From: Palaemon carinicauda
Taxonomy: Eukaryota; Arthropoda; Malacostraca; Decapoda; Palaemonidae
DNA length: 64,000 bases
Assembly (NCBI RefSeq): GCF_036898095.1
Contig: NC_090729.1
Location: 63,889,132 to 63,953,131 of the forward strand
Direction: 5' to 3'
A model generated the notes under the pieces. The model searched no databases. It saw nothing but the letters and a program-made list of their open reading frames with translations, and had not been told where the DNA came from. Every line of letters starts with the position of its first letter. The first letter of the stretch is position 1. The position numbers and the translations under genes were made by a program. Positions 48,167 through 59,283 of this stretch are shown here, piece after piece.

Positions 48167-48930
48167 TCAATAAACAATGAGGTCATCTACAGCAAGCATA
48201 TCACGTATATTCCAGAAAGGCCTGAGTTCTACTTCCAAATTATGGCAGTGTTCAGGAAAACCTTTCATTATAATCTCCCGAAGAGAATTGTATCCTGCAT
48301 CCTGTGTAGCAGCAACACATACCTTTTCCAGCATTTTGTCCTTCAGATGTGTTAGAAGTACGCCATCTTCATGCATGTTGAGGGCATTCATAATTGCAAC
48401 ATGCAATGGATTAATGGATCCATTGTCATTCAAACAATTTTCTTCTGTAGGATCCTGAACTGGTGCACGTGATAAAGCATCCGGAACACAATGAGTACTT
48501 CCTTTCTACCAGTTAACAGTAAAACTGAAATTACTTAGCTTCTCTCTCATGCGTTGAAGTCTTGGGTTTTCAATTTCTCCAAGTGACTTACTGTTAAGAA
48601 TTGGTATCAATGGTCTATGATCTATCACAACATCAAAATGAGATAATCCAGCCAAGTATGGCATTTCTTTATTGACCATAATATGGCTGTCATTTCCAGG
48701 TCTATCACAGAATATCTTATTTCAACATCTGAAAGGAATCTTGAGCCACATTGCATTAGTTTCCAGTCCGTTCCATGCTTTTGAAGCAAAGCAAATCTCA
48801 GACCATGCAGTCATAACATATCTGTTTGCAATATGGTGGGCAAAGTTGCATCAAAATGTGCAAGTACAGGGGGTGCAGTAAGTGCTTCCTTTACTCTCCT
48901 GAAAGACAAATCAGGATATGCAGTTCAACA
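48167..48930 (-). pseudogene. RNase H relic of the same gypsy element
   Basis: Fragments on the minus strand: LQTD and LRFALLQKHGTDWKL near 48800, RYSVIDLEMTAIIWSIKKC near 48680 (the catalytic Glu block), a LTGRKE segment, and then a linker frame 48433-48167. It lies between RT and integrase as expected. Many stops. Confidence 0.65.
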
Positions 48931-49949
48931 TCATTCATTACGCTGCTTCAGTAAATCTCTTAGTGGCTGTGCTTCACGTGCAATCACTGAAGAAAAACCT
49001 CCAAACTGATTAACAAGTCCCATAAAAGATTGAAGCTCTGTTATATTTTGTGGCACAGGAAAGTCTGCAATAGCCGTCACTTTGTGACAATCAACAGTGT
49101 AGCAATGACTCGAGATTTTATATCCACACAAAAATCAACAACACGTTTTGCAAAGCAAATTTTCTGAGCATTAAGGGTAATCCCATATTCATCACATCTT
49201 TGCAAGGTAAAAATAATATGGGCTAGATGATCCTTATAAGAATAATCATACACAATAATATCATCAACTATCTTTACAGTTTGTGGTATATCACTAAGAG
49301 CTTGGTCTCCTCTGCGATTATATTCATCTCCTGAAGAAATAAATCCCATTACTGCTCTCTTAAATTTATAGCGACCCCATGGGGTGATGAAACATGTGAG
49401 ATCCTGTTCTTCTGCAATTTTGATTTGGAAATATCCCATTTTTGTATCTAGTGTAGAGAACCACATTGCTCCGGTGCTAATCGAAGCTACTGCATCATGT
49501 GGTGATCGTACAGGATAAGTGGGACTACATACATACCTATTAAGCTTAGTGAGATCAATGACCAATCTTACTCCATTTGGCTTTTTAGCAACAGGCAATA
49601 TAGGATAACACCATTCTGTTGGATGCTCAACCTTACAGATAACATCCTTCGCCAAAAGTTCAAGCTGATCTTTTATTTCCGACCTCCAGCTGTATGGTAT
49701 AGTGTGCGGGACTGTCACAGCAAATGGTCTTACATTCTCAGACAGCTTTATATGCACAGGACCTCCATGCATCTCATTCAGTATTTTTGTGGCACCAAAT
49801 ACCCTAGGAAATGATGATACCATAGCTGCAGCATGCTCTGCCCTTTCTTCTTCAGTTGGATTGCGTTTATAAGGCCGGCTTGGAAGTGCAACAAGAGAAT
49901 AAACTACACTACAAGTAGATCTTCTTTCTCTTTGTAGTCCATTAAGCAC
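48931..49949 (-). pseudogene. Reverse transcriptase relic of the same gypsy element
   Basis: 290-aa open stretch (49949-49077) with HIKLSENVRPFAVTVPHTIP, VICKVEHPTEWCYPILPVAKKP, LVIDLTKLNRYV, STLDTKMGYFQIKI, LTCFITPWGRYKFKRAVMGF and IVDDIIVYD (the YxDD position read as IVDD). A frameshift near 49100 moves the thumb region (FPVPQNITELQSFMGLVNQF, 49060 on) to another frame. The long open frame suggests this domain decayed later, or more slowly, than the rest. Confidence 0.82.
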
Positions 49950-50105
49950 TTCTCTTCATCTGGATTTATAGACAATCGTACGGGAAAAGAACTAATTTGA
50001 GCAGGAAAATCCTCCGGTAGAATTCCAAAAGCAATAGAATCAAACCAGCTCAATAGAGCTCCCTTTACTTTTTTCACCACAATTACTTCAGCTTTAGCTT
50101 GTCGA

Positions 50106-50357
50106 TCACAGCGAAAGGTATGAAGTAAAAGCTCCTACACAATTAAGGGTCTGATAACCAGCAGAACAAAGCTTTCCAACTTTAGAAGGTTCAAGCATAT
50201 AGGGATATATACCAAGAGATCTCGCTACATTGAGGCCCATCACTGTAGCTTCTGCTCCCGAATCCGGTGTCCATAGTATAGAAGAGTTCCCTGCAGGATT
50301 AGTAATGTGAATCTGAAATTTTGGGGTTGCTTGAGAAATGGCACTGCTAACATACAC
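50106..50357 (-). pseudogene. Retropepsin relic of the same gypsy element
   Basis: ILWTPDSGAEATVMGLNVA contains the D-S-G active site of a gypsy-type aspartic protease. It follows the gag zinc knuckles and precedes RT. The frame breaks before RT. Confidence 0.7.
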
Positions 50358-50362
50358 ATCAC

Positions 50363-51376
50363 TTATGATCTTATGTACATCCCTGTTAAGTTTACCAATT
50401 GATTTAACTTTGAGTCTTTACCCTTTTTCAGCGAAGAAGTTTCCTTCCTTATTGACCTACGCTCAACAGCAAAATGTCCAATCTTTCCGCATTGGGAACC
50501 CTTTTTGTCCCTTGGCTTACAAACACTCATGTCAAAATGCCTATCTTTTCCACATCTAAAGCATCTTTCATTTTTATATAAACTGTTGGGTGCTTTCTTG
50601 TAGTCTCTTTTGTACCGTGAAACTTTTGAATTACTGTGTGGGATCATTCCTCGTATTGTAGCGCTATTCTCATTAGCACTCTCAGAAGCTCGACAAATAT
50701 ATACAGCGTTCCGCAAATTCAGGTTCTCTTCCTCTAGCATAGGTTTTAGAGCTTGTTCATCACGAGTGCCAACAACAATACGGTCTCTCAATCTATTGTC
50801 CATACATGATGAACAAAAATCACAGAATGCTGCAATTTCCCGGATACCACAAAGGAAATCGTCGAAACTCTCACCAGTTTATTATTTTCTGAGGTAAAAT
50901 TCTCTTCTGTTGACGATTACATTCTGTCGACCTCGTAAGTGAATTTCCATGGCATTAAGTATTGTTTTAAGATTTCCATCAGCCTGAAAAGAGAACCCAT
51001 ATCGTAATGTTAGTGTCCAGACTTCATCTAAACGAGAAGTGAGAACCGACCTTTGCTCAGCAGGCGTTAATAATTTAATTCTAGTCAGCATTGCATAACT
51101 TTCAAATTTATGCTGCCAAGCATCGAACTCCTTCAAAGAGACTGACAATGATAGGTGAGGTGCAGGTGCGGCACTATGAGGAATTTTTTAACGGCACTCT
51201 GCATTATTTTGAGTAATTTCAGCACCTCCACTTCGTTGACAATTCTCATTAACATTTCCATTTTAAGTGCTCATCATAGTTTCTAACATCATAGCTAAAT
51301 GTTCTTCCCTCTTCTGAGCCATATCCGCTTGCTTCGCCAGCAGCTCCGTCAATTGTTCTAGCTGCTCTTCCATCAT
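50363..51376 (-). pseudogene. Gag relic of the same gypsy element, two zinc knuckles
   Basis: The ATG at 51374-51376 opens MEEQLEQLTELLAKQADMAQK (a coiled-coil-like start) and stops at about 51265. A later frame (51148-50882) holds the capsid-like FDAWQHKFESYAMLTRIKLL block. The frame 50803-50363 carries the knuckle CFRCGKDRHFDMSVCK and a second, partly lost one (SQCGKIGHFAVER). At least two interruptions. Confidence 0.72.
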
Positions 51377-51454
51377 GTCAATCTAATCTTAAATTCTAAA
51401 TCACTTCTGACTACGATCATTCCACCAGTGGAACAGATCCTACTCACTGCGCTA

Positions 51455-51704
51455 TGTTTAATCTCTTGTAGGCTGCCAAAGTAACACAAACAATGATAGG
51501 CCCCTTTAATAAGAGGTTACTATACAAACTGACGGCTAAACAGACTAACAATATTCATTACATACATAGAGAAGAAAAGTATTTACAAAACTCTCGCTTG
51601 TTTATTTACATTTGAAACCAATTGCCATTACAATGTAATTTCCGAACAACCCATTAAATAACTAGTAAACAAGTAAATATAGACATTTGGAGGTATATCA
51701 CACA
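51455..51704 (-). repeat. 5' LTR
   Basis: 250 bp, partner of 46699-46942. The primer-site-like sequence lies just left of 51455. Confidence 0.92.
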
Positions 51705-51709
51705 CTGGA

Positions 51710-52904
51710 GAAGCTTACCTTTTATACAATGTTCTCTACCAGGCTGTTCTTCGTGAATTAACCATCCAGGACTAATGCTTGAATATAACTATTTTATGGG
51801 ATCCAATTAGGAGGGAATTGAAGCGCCAATTCGCTATCGGTAGAAACATAGGTTGAATTATATTGAATCCAGTTTCACCTCCCAGAAGCAAGAGACCAAT
51901 GATCGATCCCATGAACGTGAAACGATTTAGCACTCATCCATATAATCCATTGTGCTCTAGTTCATAAAAATAGGAAAAAATAAAGCTGGAATTTATTTGA
52001 CCGCAACATCATACTAGAAGCTACAAGAACATGAAAGTATAATGTCAAATAACAAGTTTTTAAAAGACGTAGAAAATGTTAAGATAATGTGCAACGGAAT
52101 CAAGCGAGAGAAAAAATGAAGCTGTTGAAGTATGAAGATAAAAAGCTGACAATCTAGTTTCGGTAAATAGAACCCTAAAACCGAAACGTGGTATCGCTAA
52201 CAGCAAGGTCTATAAAATACCAGGTCTATCCAACAGCGACCCAAACTGTGTCCTCTAGCTCAGACTAGCCATGCAGTGATTGATGACGTCACATCATACT
52301 ACGCTCTATTTACCAGCCTTTGTTTTCGTTATTTATTATTTCACAGTTTGCATATAAAGAAGCTGGTGTTCAGTATTCCACTCTTTTCCTCCCTTCCTGC
52401 ATTAGATAGTTGTGCTATTGAATATCGAACCATAAATATTAAAGACCGTTATCAAATTATCGAAGCATATGTCGGGAGTCTCGAACTGATCTTTCGAAAT
52501 CCCCGTCATTTAACTCCACAAACGTTTCGTTGAATTAGGGTAAGACTGGAAGATCTCGTGTGCGTTTCTATGAAGGAGTGCTGTCAATACGTGACGGTAT
52601 TGTGGTGTGTCAGAGAAACGAAGTTTTTGTTATTTACAAATTATGAAAAAAATATTGTATTGTTTTACCACGACAAAAATATCGATGTATATGTTTAGAG
52701 CCAAGGACTCTCTAGTTTGTTGGATTCTGGCAAATTATGGCCTTCAGCCTAAGTATTAAGCTAGTTTGCATCAAAAGAGTGAAACAGAAAACGGAGTTAC
52801 ACAGCTCTGTCCCTCCATTAGAGAACAGGAATCAACAGGGCATGAATGAAGAGAGTTTTTTTTTCGATTTTTTCTCATTCCTGATGTAATATTTTGTCTC
52901 TAAG
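51710..52904. other. Unassigned interval
   Basis: No gene recognised. An open frame at 52276-52533 (+, 85 aa) has no motif I can name. The GTGATTGATGACGTCACATCA palindrome-like CRE half-sites near 52275-52295 could be regulatory, but nothing ties them to a gene. Confidence 0.35.
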
Positions 52905-53860
52905 TTGGGTAAATATATGATACTTTAATTTCTAGGCAAATACATGAGCCATATATTTTTCCTACACGTTTTCTTGTGGTATATACATTTTTGACCTTGT
53001 TTATTGGGGCAAACAACCCGTTCATGAATTTTTGGACCCCCTTATATAAAGACAATTATGGGAGAGCCCAGTGAGAAACCAGGGTTTTATGGGTGGGGAA
53101 ATGTCATAGACGAGTGATTTACAGTAATAATAATGGTCATAAATGCAAAATAAACACAAGATAACCAGTTGGAGAAATAGAGTATATGGATCATGTCCGT
53201 GACTGAACATAAGCCAAACATGATTATTTAACACATCTGAGATTTGTAAAAGGGCACAGAACCTAAAAAACCCACCTAACCTAACCCAATAGTTCCCAGG
53301 TCACACCCCCTAGCCAAGGACAAGCCCCTGGACTGCCTTCCCAGGTCACAAACCTTCCAAGGTCACAGCCCCTAACCGGGGCCAAGCCCCCAGACCCCCT
53401 TCCCAGGTCACACCCACTAGCCGGACACCCTCTTCCCAGGAAACAAACCGAAAGTAAATCACAAATAAATCCTTATATTATGATAAAGTAAATCACAAAC
53501 AAATCGTTCCATTATGAAAAAATAAATCGCAACCAATTCCTTACCTTACGATTGACTTCGCTGCCTTTTTTGTTTTCTTGGCAATCATTACAAAAGCTGT
53601 GCTGTAGGAAAAGTACTGGCCTTCCCTGAAAATTAAGTCAGAATCGGACCTTTGAGACATTATTTCGCTGTTATTTTCTTAATTTCACATGAGTAACAAT
53701 AGCTTTACATCATAATCAATTGCAGACATAAATAAAATTACACAAAAGTTCGAAATGGATTGATGTTCACTCTTCCGAGACATCTTTACGAGATGGTGGT
53801 TAACTTAAAACTGAAGGCGAAGGTGGGAAAAAATGGCTGTGGTAAAAGAACATCTGGGAA
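52905..53860. repeat. Dispersed ~0.95-kb repeat, copy B (direct partner of 22296-23265)
   Basis: Collinear with copy A over its full length, including the central C-rich minisatellite (53281-53440) with units TTCCCAGGTCACA...CTAGCC(A/G)(A/G)GG. It ends at AAAATGGCTGTGGTA..., followed here by a (GA)n tract that copy A lacks. Confidence 0.75.
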
Positions 53861-53863
53861 CAT

Positions 53864-53864
<1 letters not shown>

Positions 53865-53921
<57 letters not shown>
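53865..53921. repeat. (GA)n microsatellite
   Basis: About 28 units at the junction between repeat copy B and a LINE fragment. Confidence 0.97.
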
Positions 53922-53924
<3 letters not shown>

Positions 53925-53925
<1 letters not shown>

Positions 53926-54240
53926 GGTGAACTAATCTCCCTTGGGAAGTGCAAAGAGCTTGCCCAAACAATCTCCATCTGCCCCTCGCCATGATCTCAT
54001 CCACATATGGCAATTGAGTAATCTTTTTTATAGATTCATTCTAATCCTGTCCCGCCATTTATCTTCCAATATTCTTCTGAGGGCTTTGTTCTCAAATCTA
54101 CAAAATCTGCTAGATGTTGTTTCAATGTCATACCACGACTCTTGTCCATACAGCAACACCGATCTCATTAAACTGATGTATAGTCTGATTTTTTTATATA
54201 ATTTCAGGCAATTTGATTTCAAAATTTTGCTTTTTTCAAC
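53925..54240 (-). pseudogene. LINE reverse transcriptase C-terminal fragment
   Basis: Minus strand: LYKKIRLYISLMRSVLLYGQ, ESWYDIETTSSRF and CRFENKALRRILEDKWRDRI (54222-54028). The equivalent of the C-terminal W..HV..RP block follows in a shifted frame (CHMWMRSWRGADGDC). This is the typical tail of APE-type LINE RT after the catalytic domain. Upstream coding is absent, and an (AT)n tract lies just beyond. Confidence 0.65.
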
Positions 54241-54265
54241 TTTTCATTAAAATCCAAATAGCATT

Positions 54266-54268
<3 letters not shown>

Positions 54269-54354
<86 letters not shown>
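54269..54354. repeat. (AT)n microsatellite
   Basis: About 43 AT units. Confidence 0.97.
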
Positions 54355-54359
<5 letters not shown>

Positions 54360-55490
54360 TGGAAATACTGCCTACTATATGCCTTTACATTGAATTCAAT
54401 AAGAAATTAAAATTATATTGCATTCCAATTTCTTTCTCTATTAATTATATGTATCAAAGTAATCAGTACCTTTCAATGCTCTCCAACATTAATGCAATAT
54501 ATTATTTGTTTTTCTCTAGATCTTATTGTGGAGTTCAGAATAAGTTCTGCTCTTCAGTATATTAGTTCCGCGCTATGTTGGAATCTGCCAAACCCTCGGT
54601 CTACCCGCCCAATTGCGCCACTTCTGAACACCTTGCCGCGGGTTATAAAAAGGTTCCGCTACTTGCTTGAAATTTGGCTACTCTGGAAGAAATAAACAGC
54701 GGCGCCAATAAATTGTTTAAATGGTCATTACAAATGCAATTTCTTTTATAATAATTTCAAAGTGGAAATGTAGATCGATTAGTCTATTTCAAATTTCAAG
54801 AGTTCACAGACAGTTTAAACCATCGTTGTAGATTGCTTGGACCTTCCAGGACAGCCAGACACGGGCTAAGGATTAAGATTTGGAAAATTGTTTTCCCCAC
54901 ACCTGTAAGTCAAAAACAAGATTATTCTTACAATTGGAGGAAATACCTTTACTGCTCAAAGGTATGACACGCCAACATGCTAAATCAGTTAATCTGCAGG
55001 TATTAACCCAGGTCAGATTCTTCACTCATAGCTTCATTGTCCGTTGAAAGCATTATCGACTTCTTTTTTTTCTTTTAAGACAGATAGAGGTTGAAATTAT
55101 GGTACATTGTACGGGCATTATTGTACATGGTACGCAAGTCCTGAATAGTACATGTACCATAATTATGGTACACTTGGCAACCCTGCATACAATGTCTATT
55201 AGTTTTTTTTTTTTTTAAGTGATAAAAGGATAATGGAACTGTTAAATTTGTAATTGACCAAGTAATCAAACGTGTCACAGATGCGACCAACATATAAAAA
55301 ACGACTTTGTTTCAGATTTTCAAGGAAAATTGGGTCAAGGCTATTAAGTATACAGATAACATTATGAAGGAAGACATGAAAAATGATGCCTGTATTAACT
55401 AATTCCTTGAATCTTTTGTGATAGAACTAACATCATCTGACGAAGAGTCACCATAACCACGTTTGGTAACTGAACCTTTGGTGTAAAAAC
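54355..55490. other. Unassigned interval with one inverted repeat
   Basis: No gene recognised. AATTATGGTACAT (55095-55107) and ATGTACCATAATT (55152-55164) form an inverted repeat with a 44-base loop, followed by a third AATTATGGTACA. It could be a fold-back element or a transposon end. Confidence 0.4.
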
Positions 55491-56330
55491 TTTTTTGGGC
55501 TTAGGCCATGTCGTGCTGATGGAAGTTCCTTCATTAGTAGCTTCCTAAGTTATATGTGAGTACAGTGATATATCCCAGGGAATTTACCGAAGGTACCCAG
55601 AATTCTAACTCCTGGAGCGAGTATCCCTTAAATTTCTCCAAGGGATATCACGTAAGGACGTATCTTGACACATCTCATAGCTATTTACACCCCAAATAGC
55701 CTTTCACTTCGAGAGGGAAAGTGGCAAGAAAAATAGGAGAGTCGTTAAAGAGGTAAACAACTCGACTCTCCTAATGTACCGTAAATAGTTCGGCCAATCG
55801 CCACCGTACGGCGCCACCAAACCATTCTTTCGTTTGTAGCTTTGGTGGCCAGTATTTTTCCTGTGTTATCTCGCTATTTTCGAAGCTTTTTCATCGCTGT
55901 GATGGATTCCCCTGCTTCATTAGCCTCTGGAAAGTTAAGTAATATCTTTTATTGTGTAAATGTAAGCTCTTGCCAGTTTTGCTTTTCGATTGATATCGTA
56001 ATTAACGTAACAAGAGCTGATGCCAGTCGGATACTGTCATGGACGCAATCTTTCTTTTGTTCAATTAGTTAGCAAGAACGATATTCCCAGCTTATTTGCT
56101 TTAATAACTTTAGCTATTTTGTATTTTAGCTAGGGATTTTTATATTATGTCATTGGTGTCGTGAATTTTAGCTATTGATTCGAGCCTCACGAGTGCTAGG
56201 GTTCTAGCCTAGGCACCATCACACCTCATGCATGATATAACCTTCCTGGTAAAGTTTTATTGAAGCTCAGGCAATATTTTATACAATTAAGATATTACTG
56301 TTTATTTTCCTCTTCCATACTAGTATACTA
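55491..56330 (+). mobile_element. DIRS-type leader sequence, diverged first copy
   Basis: Starts TTTTTTGGGCTTAGGCCATG and runs parallel to 56391-57415. Shared blocks are CTGATGGAAG.TTCCTTCA, CAGAATTCTAACT.CTGG.GCGAGTATCC, CATAGCTAT.T.CACCCCA, a short ATG frame (55902) ending SGKLS, TAGCTAGGGA.T.TTTATATT and CATGCATGATAT. The divergence is considerable, so this is probably a remnant of a related, older element or an old internal duplication. Confidence 0.6.
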
Positions 56331-56390
56331 GAGTTACGTAGAACGTTTCTCTATGCTCTTTAGCATAATAGCTTTAGTGCTTTAGTATAC

Positions 56391-57415
56391 TTTTTGGGCT
56401 CAAGCTATGATGTCCTGATGGAAGGTTCCTTCAAGAGCTTCCTTGGGTATATTTAACTACAGTGGATATTCCCAGAGAATTAAACTGGAGGTTATCACAG
56501 AATTCTAACTTCTGGTGCGAGTATCCTAAAGGTTTCCCTCTAGGATATCGTATATCAACAGGGGACACATGTATTAACACGCCACATAGCTATCTGCACC
56601 CCATATAGAGTTAACACTTCGATATGGAAAGGTGGCTGAGTAACTGAGGAGCCGTTCCACAGTTACTCTCATCCGTGGCTGCTTTTGGTACTCGAGACGT
56701 AAACAAACTGGCGCCATTGCTAAATGACGTCACGTCCGTCCTCATCCTGAGTTCAGCTTCTGCTAATCTCCATGATACAGCAGGTCAGGGAGGGGCCTGA
56801 AAGGCTGAACTAGAATAGACGGGAGGGTCCATCAGGACGTCATGGCTATCTCACCCAAAAAAAGATTTTTCGCTTCGCTCAAATTCCGTTTTTTGGGCTC
56901 ATCTGTAGCTTCTTTGCTAAGTCAGATTTTTCCCAAGTGCTTTCTTTATCAGCTTACATCGCCGTTATGTCGCTACCTTCAGCCTCGCCTTCTTCTGGAA
57001 AGTTGAGTACCAGGTCCCAGTATTGTTTAAATAAGCTCTAGCCGTAAAGTAACTTCTACTTTTCGTAAAATATTGTGTTTTGTGGCAGAGCTGTGCCGAT
57101 ACCGGATGCTCCATTTTATGGCGCTGCTGTTCATGTTGCATGCTTTATTTAGTTAGCCAGAACAACCTTCTCCAGTTATTTAACTAATTAATATTATTAG
57201 TTATTTAGTCTTCATAGCTAGGGAATCTTTATATTGTGTTTTAGCGCTCATCAGACTCGGTCGCCGTTCGACCCCATACTAGATCGCTAGCTTAGCCCCT
57301 AGGCTGGACAGCCTAGTGCTTGTTTTCATGCATGATATATACCAGTGTTCCTAAGTTAAGTTATGAAGGTTGTGGCATTATTAAACATACTATTTACTGT
57401 GATGTAAGTGTTTTC
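56391..57415 (+). mobile_element. DIRS-type leader/5' terminal region, second copy
   Basis: This copy leads to the gag-RT-recombinase genes. It starts TTTTTGGGCTCAAGCTATGATG. An inverted partner lies at 56827-56862 (GTCCATCAGGACGTCATGGCT...ACCCAAAAAA), giving about a 34-bp imperfect inverted repeat. ATG 56967 opens a short frame, MSLPSASPSSGKLS, related to the one in the first copy (MDSPASLASGKLS). It may be a first coding exon. Confidence 0.6.
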
Positions 57416-59283
57416 GCCTTCGGGGACCATATAAGGGACCGGGTTGATTGTGTATCAACCCCTCCTAACCTAATGTAGGAACCCTTATATGCTCCCTATT
57501 TCCCCTGCCTGCGGGCATTCCCTCTGGGTACTTGCTTTCCCTTCTATATAGGGGAATCTCGTCTACAACCAGAGTATTTATCGCTTCTCTGCCTACCCTG
57601 AGGGAATGAACCCCCCTTAGGGTCGTGCCTGAGATATTAGGAAGGGCCCTGCCCTTACTCAGTTGCACTTGGTAGGGTTACTCCTTCCTCCCTGCAACTA
57701 GCGATGTGTCTTTCAGGCTTTCCTAGCCTAGGAGTTAGTCCTCCTACTCTAAGTTAAGCTCTGGGGGTAGACTCTGTTTCATTATAGTTTGGGACGGTAC
57801 ATTAGTACCGTTCTCGATCTGGGCTACCTATCCTAGGTTAGGGAGCGTTTTCCTTTACCTTGGTGACCGTTCTCATGCAGAGTCTCCTCTTTAGAAAGAC
57901 CCATTCTTCTCCCTCCCCACCTATCCCTTTGGTGTAGGCTTGCCTACACACCTCTGTCCTTAGTCCTAAAACTCCTCTCTTGGTTGGAGTGGTAGGGCTA
58001 ACTTGTTCTCCTGCTAGCTGGCCACTCTGGTACACTTACCCTTCATAGCGTTCTATGGGGGTGGTTGCCGGCGGCGGTCCTGCCGGCGGGGGATTCCCCC
58101 TCTTTGAGTGCCCTCTATCCCTCTCTTGGGTTACCACAGGCTCCCGGCCACCTGCCGGCTCCCTGCCGCCGGATGTTAGGAGTATCCACTCCTATCATGA
58201 GTGCACTCTCTCCGGAGGGATGCCGGAGGGGTATAGGATCTTACCCCTTCCATCCCTCCTTACCTTTCTCTCTTTCTATCCTGGTGCCGGTCCCTTGCCG
58301 TCTCTACTGCCGGCGATAACCGTCACTACCTCAGGTGACATTCTTTTATAAGATGCCTCCCCCTCTAAGACGTCAGCCTTCCTTGTGCCGGAGGCTGCCA
58401 CCTTCCGTCGACATACCGCCGACGTCCCACCCCTCATTTTACCTAGTAACAGCCGACCGACTTACGGAGTCTGCCACCCGCATGCCGGCATTGATTGCCG
58501 GCAATCTAGGTATACAACCATATACATATCTATCTTATGAATGGATCCAAGGCTCACCATGCCGTCAACCTTCGGCTGCCGGAGCCGCCGCCCCCTACCA
58601 ACGACCCACCGCTGTGCCGGCGGCTGCCACTATGGTGTTATCTTTATAGATGCTCAGTGTGTCTGCCTTGATGCCTTCCACCCTGCAGGACTGGCCTCCG
58701 GTGTCCCGTCAGTCTGCCGGAACCCTCATGAGACGTTAAGGGACATGTACCCCTTCCCTGGCTGCTGGCAACATGCCGCCAGTCAATATGCTGTAGCCAG
58801 ATGGCCTGGCCACTTCCATATAAGTATTTTCTTACCATCCAAGATTGTGGCTATGCTGTTTGATTGCACATTACAATAATTCCAGCATACTCTGCGTATC
58901 TTAGTGCAGTTGATTGCCGGAACCTACATTTAATAAGGGGTTTATCCTTTTTCCCCTCTCCCCCAGGGATCTGAGTGGTCTCAGACCCTATTACACTCTG
59001 TGGAAAATTCCTGTTAAAAGCCTAGCTTGGCTCATCCATACGGATTTCCCTCATTGTGAACTTCGGGTACAAAGGAATTGTCTACGGATAAGGTTACGGT
59101 AACTGGCTAGGCGGGATTCATAAGTATGTGTCTATCTACTTCCATTCCCACTCATTAATCTTAAACATTAATATGTTCTTATAATTAAGTTATTCTTAAC
59201 TTTAGATTAGGTAATCCTTAATTTCAGAGTAATGTAAGTCATTCTTATGCCTTCCATGTACTCATGATCTCTTTCTTTTACAG
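57416..59283 (+). other. Intron-like GC-rich leader between short first exon and gag, ending in a 3' splice site
   Basis: No conserved frame runs across it. 58060-58920 is packed with TGCCGG/GCCGGC motifs. It ends with CTCTTTCTTTTACAG (59269-59283), a good pyrimidine tract and AG directly before the gag frame GAG GAG TAT. A donor was not established: the nearest candidates follow GGAAAG near 57003. The alternative is an untranslated leader. Confidence 0.45.

Larger units (their letters stand above)
46694..51709 (-). mobile_element. Complete but decayed Ty3/gypsy element with both LTRs and 5-bp target duplication
   Basis: Minus-strand element. The LTRs at 46699-46942 (3') and 51455-51704 (5') are clear copies of each other (shared ATCTCTTGTAGGCTG, AGAAAAGTATTTA, CTCTCGCTTGTTT, TTTGGAGGTATATCACACA), each running TG...CA. 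CTGGA flanks both sides (46694-46698 and 51705-51709). A polypurine tract, AGGGGAGG on the minus strand, lies next to the 3' LTR at 46943-46950. A primer-site-like sequence, TAGCGCAGTGAGTAGGATC on the minus strand, lies next to the 5' LTR near 51435-51454. The two LTRs differ at a number of positions and one internal stretch, which fits the decayed coding region. Confidence 0.92.

Noticed and set aside
58055..58649. Overlapping 84-104-aa frames as a protein gene
   Set aside because: GC-rich DNA lacks stops by composition. Several frames are open at once and none has a domain.
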